DNA from: Neomesorhizobium albiziae
Lineage (GTDB): Bacteria > Pseudomonadota > Alphaproteobacteria > Rhizobiales > Rhizobiaceae
Direction: 5' to 3'
Assembly: GCF_900114255.1 (NCBI RefSeq)
Contig: NZ_FOSL01000006.1
Location: 1 to 64,000 of the forward strand
Length of the DNA stretch: 64,000 nucleotides
Part shown: piece by piece, positions 17,630 through 26,588 of the stretch
Layout of the letters: every line of letters begins with the position of its first letter
Position numbering within the stretch: the stretch's first letter is position 1
The notes under the pieces: model-generated
Told to the model about the DNA's origin: nothing
Databases searched by the model: none
What the model saw: the letters and a program-made list of their open reading frames with translations, nothing else
Made by a program: the position numbers and the translations under genes

Positions 17630-19345
17630 ATGAACGCACCGCAACGCGCAACCAGCGAAGAAGCCGCGGCCGCCAAGGGCATGCCCAATGCCTCGCGCAA
17701 ATATGAACCCTACCCCATGGTCGGGCTTTCCGACCGCACCTGGCCATCGAAACGCATCGAGAAGGCGCCGATCTGGTGCTCCGTCGACCTGCGCGACGGC
17801 AACCAGGCGCTGATCGACCCGATGGGACACGATCGCAAGGCGCGCATGTTCCACCTGCTGCTCGACATGGGCTTCAGGGAGATCGAGGTCGGTTTCCCCT
17901 CGGCCTCGCAGACCGATTTCGATTTTGCCCGCTGGTGCATCGAGGAAGGCAACATCCCCGGCAACGTCGACCTGCAGGTGCTGGTGCAATGCCGGCCCGA
18001 ACTGATCACCCGCACCTTCGAGGCGCTTGAAGGTGCGCAGACGCCGATCGTGCATTTCTACAATTCAACCAGCGAGTTGCAGCGCCGCGTCGTGTTCGAG
18101 AAGGACGTCGCCGGCATCAAGCAGATCGCCACGGACGCCGCGAAGATGATCGCCGACATGGCCGCCAAGGCCGGCGGCGGCTACCGCTTCCAGTATTCGC
18201 CGGAGAGTTTCACCGGAACCGAACTCGAAGTGGCACTGGAAATCTGCAACGCGGTTGCGGAGATCATCAAGCCGACGCCGCAGAACAGGCTGATCATCAA
18301 TCTGCCCTCGACGGTGGAGATGTCGACGCCCAACATCTATGCCGATCGCATCGAGTGGATGTGCCGGCAGCTCGACAACCGCGACCGCCTGATCGTCTCG
18401 CTGCATCCGCACAACGACCGTGGCACCGGTATCGCGGCGACCGAACTCGGCCTGATGGCGGGTGCGGACCGCGTCGAGGGGACGCTGTTCGGCAACGGCG
18501 AACGCACCGGCAATGTCGATATCGTAACCCTGGCGCTCAACATGTATACGCAAGGCGTCGATCCGGAGCTGGACTGCTCGGACATCCAGCGCATGCGCGA
18601 CGTCTACGAATATTCGAACCAGCTGAAGATCGCGGAGCGCCACCCTTATGTCGGCGAACTGGTCTACACGGCGTTTTCCGGCTCTCACCAGGACGCCATC
18701 AACAAGGGCATGAAGGCGATCAAGGTCGCCAACAAGCAACTGTGGGAAGTGCCGTACCTGCCGATCGATCCCGCCGATGTGGGTCGCTCCTACGAGGCGA
18801 TCATCCGCATCAACTCGCAATCGGGCAAGGGCGGCATCGCCTATGTCCTGCAGGCCGATTACGGCCTGAATCTGCCGCGCAACCTTCAGATCGAGTTCAG
18901 CCGCGACATCCAGTCGATCACCGATGCGGAAGGCAAGGAGGTGCCGGCAAAGCGCATCCACGACCGCTTTCTCGACGTCTATGTCGAGCAGCCGCAAGGC
19001 AGGCTGAAATTCGTCGACCACCAGACCTATCCCGATACCGGACGCAAGGGGCTGCGCATCGTCGAGGCGAAAATCCTCGATGGCGGCGTCGAGGTAACGA
19101 TCAGCGGCTCCGGAACCGGGCCGATCGACGGTTTTGTCGATGCGCTGTCACGGCATATCGGGGTGCCGCTCTCGGTGTTCGACTATTCCGAGCATTCGAT
19201 CCAGCGTGGTTCCAACGCGGCGGCGATCAGCTACATGGAAGTCGAGCACCCCGGCGGCAGGATCTTTGGCGCCGGCATCAACACCAATATTGTCGCCGCT
19301 TCGCTCGAGGCGGTTGTATCGGCCGCCAATCGCATCTTGCAATAG
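17630..19345 (+). CDS. leuA: 2-isopropylmalate synthase
   Basis: A 571-residue enzyme condensing acetyl-CoA with 2-oxoisovalerate, the committed step of leucine synthesis. The ATG at 17630 has GGAGACGAG upstream. The TIM barrel carries SVDLRDGNQAL (Arg55, Asp56), GFPSASQTDFDF, HPHNDRGTG and the GNGERTGNVD loop; a linker and the C-terminal leucine-sensing allosteric domain occupy about 440-571. Length and the WCSVDLRDGNQAL version of the motif fit the longer type 2 LeuA. A perfect terminator follows. Likely controlled by the upstream leucine leader. Confidence 0.96.
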   Translation: MNAPQRATSEEAAAAKGMPNASRKYEPYPMVGLSDRTWPSKRIEKAPIWCSVDLRDGNQALIDPMGHDRKARMFHLLLDMGFREIEVGFPSASQTDFDFARWCIEEGNIPGNVDLQVLVQCRPELITRTFEALEGAQTPIVHFYNSTSELQRRVVFEKDVAGIKQIATDAAKMIADMAAKAGGGYRFQYSPESFTGTELEVALEICNAVAEIIKPTPQNRLIINLPSTVEMSTPNIYADRIEWMCRQLDNRDRLIVSLHPHNDRGTGIAATELGLMAGADRVEGTLFGNGERTGNVDIVTLALNMYTQGVDPELDCSDIQRMRDVYEYSNQLKIAERHPYVGELVYTAFSGSHQDAINKGMKAIKVANKQLWEVPYLPIDPADVGRSYEAIIRINSQSGKGGIAYVLQADYGLNLPRNLQIEFSRDIQSITDAEGKEVPAKRIHDRFLDVYVEQPQGRLKFVDHQTYPDTGRKGLRIVEAKILDGGVEVTISGSGTGPIDGFVDALSRHIGVPLSVFDYSEHSIQRGSNAAAISYMEVEHPGGRIFGAGINTNIVAASLEAVVSAANRILQ

Positions 19346-19384
19346 CACTCCAAAGACTGCTAAGCCGGCTTAGTTGAACAATCA

Positions 19385-19415
19385 ACCGCCCGCGCCAAAG
19401 CGCGGGCGGTTTTTA
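19385..19415 (+). terminator. Intrinsic terminator of leuA
   Basis: A perfect 11-bp GC-rich stem (19385-19395 and 19400-19410), loop CAAA, followed by TTTTA. One of the best terminators in the window. Confidence 0.92.
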
Positions 19416-19436
19416 TTGATCCTCGCGCCACGCCTG

Positions 19437-19465
19437 CTTGTGTGCTGGAACAGACCTTATATTAT
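19437..19465 (+). promoter_or_regulatory. Housekeeping-type promoter
   Basis: CTTGTG (19437-19442) and TATTAT (19460-19465) are separated by 17 bases. CTTG is the usual alphaproteobacterial -35 core. +1 would be near 19472, which supports the short TTG start of the next gene at 19497 rather than a start inside the leuA terminator. Confidence 0.5.
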
Positions 19466-19496
19466 CGGTTCCGGCTCGTATCGAAAGGTCCGACGC

Positions 19497-21233
19497 TTGC
19501 AACAGAATACGCCTGCCGCCCCCGCAGTGCGCGAAACTCTTGAGCGATTGCTCGCCAGCGAGACCTTTGGACGGTCCGAGCGAGCGCGCAAGCTCATTCG
19601 CTATCTCGTCGAACGGGAACAAGCCGGTGAAGCCGAGAGGCTGAAAGGCTTCTCGATCGCCATGGACGTGTTCGGCAAGGACGCCGATTTCGATTCCTCT
19701 ACCGACGCGGTGGTGCGCGTCCAGGCCGGGCGGCTGCGCGAGCTGCTTGCCCAGTATTTCGCCACCGAAGGCGCCAACGACCCGATCCGCATCATCATTC
19801 CGCGCGGCAGCTATGTGCCAGCCTATGAACCCGCGACGCCGAAGCCCGCCGCCGCGAAGCAGCCTGCTGCCGAGGCTGGCGGCGTGGTCGGCGCGATCGG
19901 CGGCCATCCGCTGGCCTTGCCGGGCGGTCTGGGCCGGAATCGGCCGCCGACGATGCAACTGGCTCGCCAGCTGCGGCTGTTCTGGGCCGCGATGGCGCTG
20001 ATCATCGGAATGCTGGGTTTTGTGGTCTACCGGATGACAGCGCCCGAAACAGCCGCCGTCGGCGACGTGATCACTGCCGCAACCGGCCAGCCGCCGGGCA
20101 CCAGCGCCCGCATAGCGGCGGAAGCGCTGCCGACCGTCCACATCAAGATGAAAACCGGGAACCAGAATACCGGACGGGTCGCCTCGGTCCTGCGCCGCGG
20201 CCTGTCCAGCTTCGACACGGTGTCGTTCATGGCGCAGGCTGGCGAGGAGCCTCCAAGCCTGCTCGATTACACTTTCGAGGTGTCGGCCGGGGTAGAGCCC
20301 GGCAGTGTCGACATCGAATTGCAGTACCGCGCCACCGGGAAGGTCCTGTTGTCGCGGACGCTGTCGGCCGGAGAGATCGCCGGTTCGCTCGACGATCAGA
20401 TTGCGACGATGCTGAGTTCATCGATACCGGTGTCGGGCATTCTTTATGCGCATATAGAGCAGAGCGGCCTGCAGTCGGGCCTGACCAACTGCCTGCTGCT
20501 CAACGACGACTACTACCTGAGCCAGACGGAAGCCAACCATCTGGCGGCCTACAAATGCTTCGAGGGACTGGTCAAGGCTGGCGCCAAATCGCCGCTCGTC
20601 TATTCCGAGATCGCATCGCTGCACCTCAAGACGGTGACCGATGGCTTCGCCTATCCGAAAGGCGCGACCGCGGAGCAGGGGCTGGAACTCGCCCGCAAGG
20701 GCGTGCTGATGGGACCGACCAGCCCCTATGCCCATCGTTCCTACGGGTTCCTGAACTCGCGGGCCGGCACGCCTGAAGAATCCATCCGCTGGATGAAAAA
20801 AGCTTACGAACTCAACACGTTCGACCTCAGCATGGCAGCGGCCTATGCCTATGCGTTGATCTTCTCGAGCGACTACGCCGAGGGCGTTCCGGTGATGAAG
20901 CGCGCAGTCGAACTGTCGAGCGCGCATCCCAGCTGGTGGGACTACGGCCTGTTCCTGGGCCAGTATATGCTCAATAACAAGGCCGGCGCGGCGCAGGCCG
21001 CCGATGCGCTTGCCACCACCAAGCGGCCGCATTATCTGGCGGCGCGGCTGGTTGTGGCCTCAGAGGCTGGCGACAAGGTTGCGACCGAAGCGCTTGCCGC
21101 GCAAATCGCCGCGGCTTTTCCGAAATTTGCCGAAGATCCGCGCTCGACCTTCGTCAACGGCAAATATCCGGCCGATTTCACCGACAAATTTGTTTCCGAG
21201 TTGCGTGCCGCCGGTCTGGGCGGCGGTAGTTAA
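19497..21233 (+). CDS. TPR signalling protein with N-terminal cyclase-associated domain and one membrane helix
   Basis: A 578-residue protein. I start it at TTG 19497 (AAAGG upstream, promoter just before); the frame stays open to 19374 but that start would lie in the leuA terminator. Residues 1-110 carry FGRSERARKLIRYLVE, FDSSTDAVVRVQAGRLRELL and IIIPRGSYVPAYE, a domain often found fused to adenylate cyclases and TPR proteins in rhizobia. A TM helix follows at about 160-180, a presumably periplasmic region, and TPR-like repeats to the end. Role: probably regulatory or scaffold; no catalytic domain is visible. Confidence 0.72.
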   Translation: MQQNTPAAPAVRETLERLLASETFGRSERARKLIRYLVEREQAGEAERLKGFSIAMDVFGKDADFDSSTDAVVRVQAGRLRELLAQYFATEGANDPIRIIIPRGSYVPAYEPATPKPAAAKQPAAEAGGVVGAIGGHPLALPGGLGRNRPPTMQLARQLRLFWAAMALIIGMLGFVVYRMTAPETAAVGDVITAATGQPPGTSARIAAEALPTVHIKMKTGNQNTGRVASVLRRGLSSFDTVSFMAQAGEEPPSLLDYTFEVSAGVEPGSVDIELQYRATGKVLLSRTLSAGEIAGSLDDQIATMLSSSIPVSGILYAHIEQSGLQSGLTNCLLLNDDYYLSQTEANHLAAYKCFEGLVKAGAKSPLVYSEIASLHLKTVTDGFAYPKGATAEQGLELARKGVLMGPTSPYAHRSYGFLNSRAGTPEESIRWMKKAYELNTFDLSMAAAYAYALIFSSDYAEGVPVMKRAVELSSAHPSWWDYGLFLGQYMLNNKAGAAQAADALATTKRPHYLAARLVVASEAGDKVATEALAAQIAAAFPKFAEDPRSTFVNGKYPADFTDKFVSELRAAGLGGGS

Positions 21234-21271
21234 AACATGACGCCAAAAAGTTGCAGATTTTTTGGATAACA

Positions 21272-22051
21272 TCATGATTTGTTTCGCTCCAGTGCTCTGG
21301 AGAGCTTGGATTCCAATGCGTAGCTCACGCGTCTTTCATCAGCGGACAAACCGGGATGCTGTATGCGGCAATGGAGGATGTAGCGATCGTGAGGGGTGTT
21401 GTTCCAAACCTCATGGGGAAAGGTGTCGTCAAAAAGCAGAACCTTGCCATTTTCCCAGCGACGCGTATCGCCGCCAACTTTGATGGCGATGTCGCCATCA
21501 GGAATCCGCAGGCCATAATGCAACCGAAGCTTGTGGTTTACGCCTCCGCAATGAACGGGAATTGATCCTCCCGCCTTCAGGACCGAAAAGTGGGATTTGG
21601 CGATATAGTTCGCGTCACGCATTTCACGCAAAAGGGCGGCGATTTTCGGAAACACCTTGGAAGCACCGGGCACCTCCTCGGCCTCGTTGCCGTAGAACAA
21701 GAAAATTTTCCACCCTTCATTCGCACCGTAATAGAAGGTGGCCGCTCCCTCGCCAAATGTCACCGAGCCCATGTTGTTTTCGAATTCTGCCTGATACTCC
21801 CCAAACAGCACTTCCATCCGCTTCAGGAAGCCCTGCATGGCGGGGTCAAAATCTTCGATATTCCACCATGGTTTGTCTTCGAGGCCCGGAAGGGTCATGA
21901 AGTCCGGATTCTGTACGGGAATGTTCTGCGTTGAACGAACGACGTCGCTCACGTGAAATTTTGCCCTCTTGAAGCGCCCGCAATCGACCCCCAATTCCCT
22001 CTCTGCCTCACCGATAACGTCCGACCAGATTGTTTCAATGTTTTCATACAT
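21272..22051 (-). CDS. Aspartyl/asparaginyl beta-hydroxylase family protein
   Basis: A 259-residue Fe(II)/2-oxoglutarate dioxygenase. The start at 22051 (MYENIETI) has GGAG six bases upstream. The double-stranded beta-helix core has HYGLRIPDG (metal His), WENGKVLLFDDTFPHEVWN (second metal His) and DRYILHCRIQHP with the 2-oxoglutarate-binding Arg. No membrane helix is present, unlike LpxO. The family hydroxylates protein Asp/Asn or small molecules; substrate unknown. Base composition looks visibly lower in GC than in neighbouring genes, which may signal recent acquisition. It converges with the TPR gene (38-base gap). Confidence 0.85.
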   Translation of the reverse strand: MYENIETIWSDVIGEAERELGVDCGRFKRAKFHVSDVVRSTQNIPVQNPDFMTLPGLEDKPWWNIEDFDPAMQGFLKRMEVLFGEYQAEFENNMGSVTFGEGAATFYYGANEGWKIFLFYGNEAEEVPGASKVFPKIAALLREMRDANYIAKSHFSVLKAGGSIPVHCGGVNHKLRLHYGLRIPDGDIAIKVGGDTRRWENGKVLLFDDTFPHEVWNNTPHDRYILHCRIQHPGLSADERRVSYALESKLSRALERNKS

Positions 22052-22250
22052 GTTTTGCTCCATGGGGGACGTCACTCGCCCGTTGACCGCGTTTCACTAA
22101 ATCTAGACGTGTGTTCCGTCCGTGGGAAGCAGGCGGACGACCGCCGCGCCGTTCCCGATCCGTACGAACTCGCCGACAAGGACGGTTTACCCGTCATCGC
22201 TTTCATGGAAGGCTGTGGGACAGGCTCGAATCTTCGGCGGGACGCTCTTC

Positions 22251-23009
22251 TTGAATCAATCCTTGTATGCTTTGCAAAGCGGCCAAGGTCCGCAAACGGT
22301 CGTGCTGCTACATGGATTCGGCGGCTGCCACGGCCTGTGGCGGCCGGTGCAGCAAGCGCTTGCTAGAGATGCCCGCGTGCTGGCCTATGATCTTCCCGGC
22401 CATGGCGGCTCCCTGGACTGGCCGGAAGCCGGGCCGGCCAAGGTGGCGGTGCGGGCGATATTGGCCGATCTCGAAGAGCGTGGCGTCGACCGTTTCCACA
22501 TTGCCGGGCATTCGATGGGCGGCGCGATCGCGGCGATGATGGCGTTGGCAGCACCTTCCCGCGTCGCGTCTCTCACCCTTCTGGCTCCGGGCGGCTTCGG
22601 CGAGGAGATCAACGGTCGGCTCTTGCGCCGCTATGCGGCGGCGACGAGCGAGGAGCAAATCCGCGCGTGCCTGGAAACGATGACCGGGTGGCCCAACCCG
22701 GTGCCGGACGAGGCGGTGGAGGCGCTGGCGGAGATGCGGCGCCATCCCGGCCAGACCGACAAGCTGGTGGAGATCGCCGCCTCGATCGCCCGCGATGGCC
22801 GCCAGGGCGTCATTGCGCGCGAAAAACTTGCGGAGTTGCCGATGCCGGTCGCTGTCGTCTGGGGCATTCTCGATGGCGTGTTGCCGGTGCACCAGGCAAA
22901 CGGCCTGCCGCCTCTTTTCGCCCTGCACCTGATCCCCGCAGCCGGCCACATGCTGCCCGAGGAGAAGCCCGAACTGGTAACTGAAATCATCCGCCGCACC
23001 ATGCGCTGA
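22251..23009 (+). CDS. Alpha/beta-fold hydrolase
   Basis: About 252 residues. The protein has LLHGFGGCHGLW (oxyanion HG), YDLPGHGGS, the nucleophile elbow GHSMGG, a conserved Asp in VWGILDGVLP, and the catalytic His in AAGHMLPEEKPE. All three catalytic residues are present. Start choice is uncertain: TTG at 22251 fits the domain boundary, while the frame runs to 22122 without a better ribosome site. The set of motifs resembles the E2 component-like/acetoin dehydrogenase hydrolases, but the substrate is unknown. Divergent from the hydroxylase gene. Confidence 0.8.
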   Translation: MNQSLYALQSGQGPQTVVLLHGFGGCHGLWRPVQQALARDARVLAYDLPGHGGSLDWPEAGPAKVAVRAILADLEERGVDRFHIAGHSMGGAIAAMMALAAPSRVASLTLLAPGGFGEEINGRLLRRYAAATSEEQIRACLETMTGWPNPVPDEAVEALAEMRRHPGQTDKLVEIAASIARDGRQGVIAREKLAELPMPVAVVWGILDGVLPVHQANGLPPLFALHLIPAAGHMLPEEKPELVTEIIRRTMR

Positions 23010-23155
23010 GTTGCGCCGCCCACACGCTGGACGCCGGTTGCGCCGCCGTGAAAACGCCGGTTTCGGATGCATTGGCTGATCCGTCGTGTTAATTCTTCCT
23101 TAACGATGGCCATATGGGTTTGAGCCGCCCGGCCTGCTGATGGAGCCGAAGCCTG

Positions 23156-23824
23156 ATGAGCGAGCCAGGTGAAATCGTGACGCCGGCAGACAAGGGACGC
23201 AGGCTTGCCGACGCGATCCGCGATGTCCGCAACGCCACAGCCGACCGCGAGGACGTGGTGGTGGACATGCGCGAGGCGCAGCGCATGCGGCTCGAACTGC
23301 TCGCCGCCGAACTCGCGCCGGTTTTCGCCGACGTGCCAGCCGACAATGAATGGTTCGATTTCGCTATCTCGTCCGGTTTGCAGCCGCGGCTGTGGATCGA
23401 CGCGGTAAGCCACGTGTCGATGGGGCGCGACCGCCGTACCTACCGTTTCCTGCGGGACTCGCGGCTCGGCCGCATCGTGCTGGCCGAATCGACCGACATG
23501 AAGCCTGTCGCCGACCAGGTGACGCGCTACGTCGCCGAACGCATCGTGGAGCGACAGCGCATGATGGAAGGCACGGCTACGCCGGTTCTTATCTCCGCCG
23601 CGGCGTCCGCGCCCACGCCCGCCAGCGTCGTACCCACGCTTGTCACCGAACCGAAAACCGGCCTTCCGGAAATCCGTATCGAGGAAGGCACGCGTTCTGG
23701 CCGCTGGCAGGCTTTCTGGGCAGGGCTCGGCCTCGTCTTCGTCGGCGGCCTTGCCGGGCTTGTTCTGATGATGGCTGCAATCTGGCTGTGGAGCAGGGTA
23801 GGGACGCTCGGAATCAACCTTTGA
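23156..23824 (+). CDS. Hypothetical protein with C-terminal membrane anchor
   Basis: A 222-residue protein without a family I recognise. Residues 1-135 are soluble and mixed in charge (ADAIRDVRNATADREDVVVDMREAQRMRLELL, split by LQPRLWIDAVSHVSMGRDRRTYRF), 140-180 form a Pro/Ala-rich linker, and one membrane helix (about 190-212) is at the C-terminus, giving a tail-anchored topology. The globular part looks conserved and rich in Arg/Asp. The 3' end overlaps the convergent metallophosphoesterase gene by 11 bases. Confidence 0.65.
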   Translation: MSEPGEIVTPADKGRRLADAIRDVRNATADREDVVVDMREAQRMRLELLAAELAPVFADVPADNEWFDFAISSGLQPRLWIDAVSHVSMGRDRRTYRFLRDSRLGRIVLAESTDMKPVADQVTRYVAERIVERQRMMEGTATPVLISAAASAPTPASVVPTLVTEPKTGLPEIRIEEGTRSGRWQAFWAGLGLVFVGGLAGLVLMMAAIWLWSRVGTLGINL

Positions 23825-24758
23825 CGGCGAGCGGCGCGGAGACGGCAGGCGGAGTTTCGCCGAGCAGATCCTGGGATGAAAGTTCGACCGGCGGCATCGA
23901 CGCGCCGGTCAGCCCGCGCCGTGTCAGGCGAAGCGTCCAGTTATCCCTGTCGCCGGAAATGTCGAGCTGGTTCCATTGCGCTGCCGGTTTCGAGCCGCCC
24001 GGCGCCTGACCGGCTGCAGCGACGCCCACCACCGGCACAGTGCCGTCTTTGCCGGCGATCGTGTAGAGGCTGGGCAGGTGGGAATGGCCATGCACCACCA
24101 GTTCGGCGCCGTGGCGCAGCACCGTCTTCTGGAAGCGGCCAATTCCGAAAAGGCGCTTGTGCGGCCCGACCGCATTGCGGATTGGCGGGTGATGAATCAT
24201 GACGACGCGGAACAGGCCTTTCGCGCCGGTCGCGTCGAGCAGCCTGGCCATCCGCCGGCTCTGGCCCTCGCGGAAATAGCCGGTCGCCATGAAGGGGGCG
24301 GTGGCGCGCGCCGAGGTGACGCCGATCAGCGCGACGTTGCCCCTGAGGCGCAGGTATGGAAATGCGTCGCGGTCGCGCGGCGGGTTGGCGCCGTCGCCTG
24401 TCATCCAGTTGCCCCACGCGCGGCAGACCTTGTCGAAGGCGCCGGGAACATAGGCGTCGTGATTGCCGGGCACCACCGACACATCATGTGGATTGCCAAG
24501 CAATTCCAGCCACTGCTTGGCCATGTCGATTTCGATGTCGAGCGCCAGGTTGACGAGGTCGCCGGTCACCGCGATATGGTTCGCGCCCGACGCCTTGATG
24601 TCGCCGACGATGGCGTCGATGACGCTGTCGTGCAGGAACTGCCGGCGGTTGCGATGCCAGTTGACATAGCCTGTGATCCGCTTGGAGACGAGATCGCGAT
24701 AGGCTACATCGGGAAGCGGCCCCAGATGGACGTCGGAAAGATGCGCAAGCCTGAACAT
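23814..24758 (-). CDS. Metallophosphoesterase
   Basis: A 314-residue calcineurin-type phosphoesterase with all five motifs: LSDVHLG (Asp8, His10), TGDLVN, PGNHDAY, MIHHPP and HGHSH. It binds two metal ions and hydrolyses phosphomono- or diesters; the overall layout resembles the CpdA/Icc group that includes 3',5'-cAMP phosphodiesterases, but the specificity is not determined by these motifs. No signal peptide, so cytosolic. A small intergenic space separates it from the divergent Nudix gene. Confidence 0.88.
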   Translation of the reverse strand: MFRLAHLSDVHLGPLPDVAYRDLVSKRITGYVNWHRNRRQFLHDSVIDAIVGDIKASGANHIAVTGDLVNLALDIEIDMAKQWLELLGNPHDVSVVPGNHDAYVPGAFDKVCRAWGNWMTGDGANPPRDRDAFPYLRLRGNVALIGVTSARATAPFMATGYFREGQSRRMARLLDATGAKGLFRVVMIHHPPIRNAVGPHKRLFGIGRFQKTVLRHGAELVVHGHSHLPSLYTIAGKDGTVPVVGVAAAGQAPGGSKPAAQWNQLDISGDRDNWTLRLTRRGLTGASMPPVELSSQDLLGETPPAVSAPLAVKG

Positions 24759-24808
24759 GAATTCCTTCTAAGCCACGGTGCATCCGCTTGCCAACGGCCA
24801 ATGGCCGC

Positions 24809-25309
24809 ATGAGCGAGACGATCAGCGACCAAGCTTTTCGCCAGGCCGGATGGCCGGGGCTGCGCTCCCGGCTGTTCCACTTCCTTTTTCTGTTGCGGCG
24901 CCCGATGACGCTGGGCGTTCGCGGGCTGGTGCATGACGAGGCGGCAAACGCTGTCTTTCTCATCCGTCACACCTATGTGCCCGGCTGGCAATTGCCGGGC
25001 GGCGGCGTCGAGCTTGGCGAGACGATGGCCGAATCGCTGGAGCGCGAACTGGCGGAAGAGGGCAACATCGAATGCCTGACGCCGCCGCCACTGCGTTCGC
25101 TGCATTTCAACCGGCAGGCAAGTCGCCGCGATCACGTCGCCCTCTATGTGATTTCGGCTTTTCGGCAGAGTGCGCCGAAAATGCCTGATCACGAGATCGC
25201 CGAGGCGGGGTTCTTCCCGCTCGGCCGGCTGCCGGAGGATACGACCCCTGCAACGCGGCGCCGGCTGGCGGAAGTGTTCGACGGGGCGCCGGCCTCGCCT
25301 TACTGGTAG
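24809..25309 (+). CDS. Nudix hydrolase
   Basis: A 166-residue Nudix-fold protein starting MSETISDQ. The Nudix box reads GGGVELGETMAESLERELAEEGNI: the catalytic REL-EE core is intact, but the usual glycine two residues after the EE pair is replaced (EEGNI instead of EExGU). Ahead of the box, PGWQLPGGG is typical of ADP-ribose/nucleoside diphosphate hydrolases. The N-terminal 40 residues contain a hydrophobic RLFHFLFLLRRP stretch. Substrate unknown. Convergent with the glutathionyl-hydroquinone reductase gene. Confidence 0.85.
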   Translation: MSETISDQAFRQAGWPGLRSRLFHFLFLLRRPMTLGVRGLVHDEAANAVFLIRHTYVPGWQLPGGGVELGETMAESLERELAEEGNIECLTPPPLRSLHFNRQASRRDHVALYVISAFRQSAPKMPDHEIAEAGFFPLGRLPEDTTPATRRRLAEVFDGAPASPYW

Positions 25310-25319
25310 CGGAAAGACC

Positions 25320-26309
25320 TCAAGCCGCCTTCCTGAAACGGTCGCGGTTGTGCGGCGCCGCATAGTCGATCTCCGGACCGATCGGCACGATGCGGGTCGG
25401 GTTGATGGTTTCGTGGCTGCCGTAATAGTGCTTCTTGACGTGCGCCATATCGACAGTTGCGGCCACGCCCGGCACCTGGAAGAGATCGCGCACATAGTTG
25501 GACAAGTTCGGGTAGTCGGCGATGCGGCGCAGATTGCACTTGAAGTGCCCGACATAGACCGGGTCGAAGCGCAGCAGCGTGGTGAACAGCCGCCAGTCCG
25601 CTTCGGTGATGCGGTCGCCGGTGAGATAGCGGGTACGCGACAGGATCTCCTCCAGTTCGTCGAGCATGGCGAAGACGTCGCGGAAGCCTTCTTCATAGGC
25701 CTCCTGCGTCGTGGCGAAGCCCGCCCGGTAGACGCCGTTGTTGAGCGACGGGTAGATTTTGGCGTTCAGTCGGTCGATCTCGGCGCGCAGCGGCTCGGGA
25801 TAAAAATCGATCGACGCATCGGCCCATTCGTCGAATGCGGAGTTGAACATGCGGATGATTTCGGCGGATTCGTTGGAGACGATCGTTTCCTCCCGCTTGT
25901 CCCACAGAACCGGAACCGTCACCCGACCGGAATAATGCGGGTCGGCCCTGGTGTAGATGTCGCGCAGGAACGGGAGGCCATAAAGAGGGTCGCCGGTGCC
26001 GCCATCTTCGGCGAGGAAGGTCCAGCCATCCTTGCCGAGGAAATAGTGTACGACGGAAACCGGGATCAAGTCCTCGAGTTTCTTCAGCTTGCGGTAGATC
26101 AGTGTGCGGTGTGCCCAGGGGCAGGCGAGCGAGACATAAAGATGGTAACGGCCGGGCTCGGCCTTGAAGCCGCGCTCGCGACCGGGAGCCGGCGTACCGT
26201 CACGGGTGATCCAGTCGCGGAAGCCGGTTTCGGAGCGGATGAACTTTCCGCCGCTGGTTTCGGTGTCGTACCAGTCGTCGCGCCAGACGCCATCAACGAG
26301 CAATCCCAT
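25320..26309 (-). CDS. Glutathionyl-hydroquinone reductase (Xi-class glutathione transferase)
   Basis: A 329-residue enzyme of the YqjG/ECM4 type that removes glutathione from glutathionyl-hydroquinones. The start at 26309 has AGAAGGA ten bases upstream. Signs are the N-terminal region with GGKFIRSETGFRDWI, the catalytic Cys in SLACPWAHRTLIYRKLK, the VPVLWDK and NESAEIIRMFN glutathione-site segments, the C-terminal ITEADWRLFTTLLRFDPVYVGHFKCN helix, and the ETINPTRIVPIGP end. Length equals the family norm. Protective role against quinones in the cytosol. Confidence 0.93.
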   Translation of the reverse strand: MGLLVDGVWRDDWYDTETSGGKFIRSETGFRDWITRDGTPAPGRERGFKAEPGRYHLYVSLACPWAHRTLIYRKLKKLEDLIPVSVVHYFLGKDGWTFLAEDGGTGDPLYGLPFLRDIYTRADPHYSGRVTVPVLWDKREETIVSNESAEIIRMFNSAFDEWADASIDFYPEPLRAEIDRLNAKIYPSLNNGVYRAGFATTQEAYEEGFRDVFAMLDELEEILSRTRYLTGDRITEADWRLFTTLLRFDPVYVGHFKCNLRRIADYPNLSNYVRDLFQVPGVAATVDMAHVKKHYYGSHETINPTRIVPIGPEIDYAAPHNRDRFRKAA

Positions 26310-26588
26310 GGAGCGGTTCCTTCTGTTGGTAACCGGTGATGTAGGGTTGCGCGTGGGGCAACGAAACCCCGCCAACGGTGAACAGTTCATCCATCTTGAC
26401 GGTTTCTGACGAAAGCCGATTGCCGCACGCGAGATTTGATGCTAGCGGGATTTCCCGATGATGACGTTCCTTGCACCCCGGTTCGATCGACGACGAATGG
26501 GCGCCCGCGCTTAAAGCGCTGACTGGCGATAGCCGTGCTGTGCGCGGCGAAAAAAAGACCCTTCCTCTTCGCACCGGATGCAAAGACC

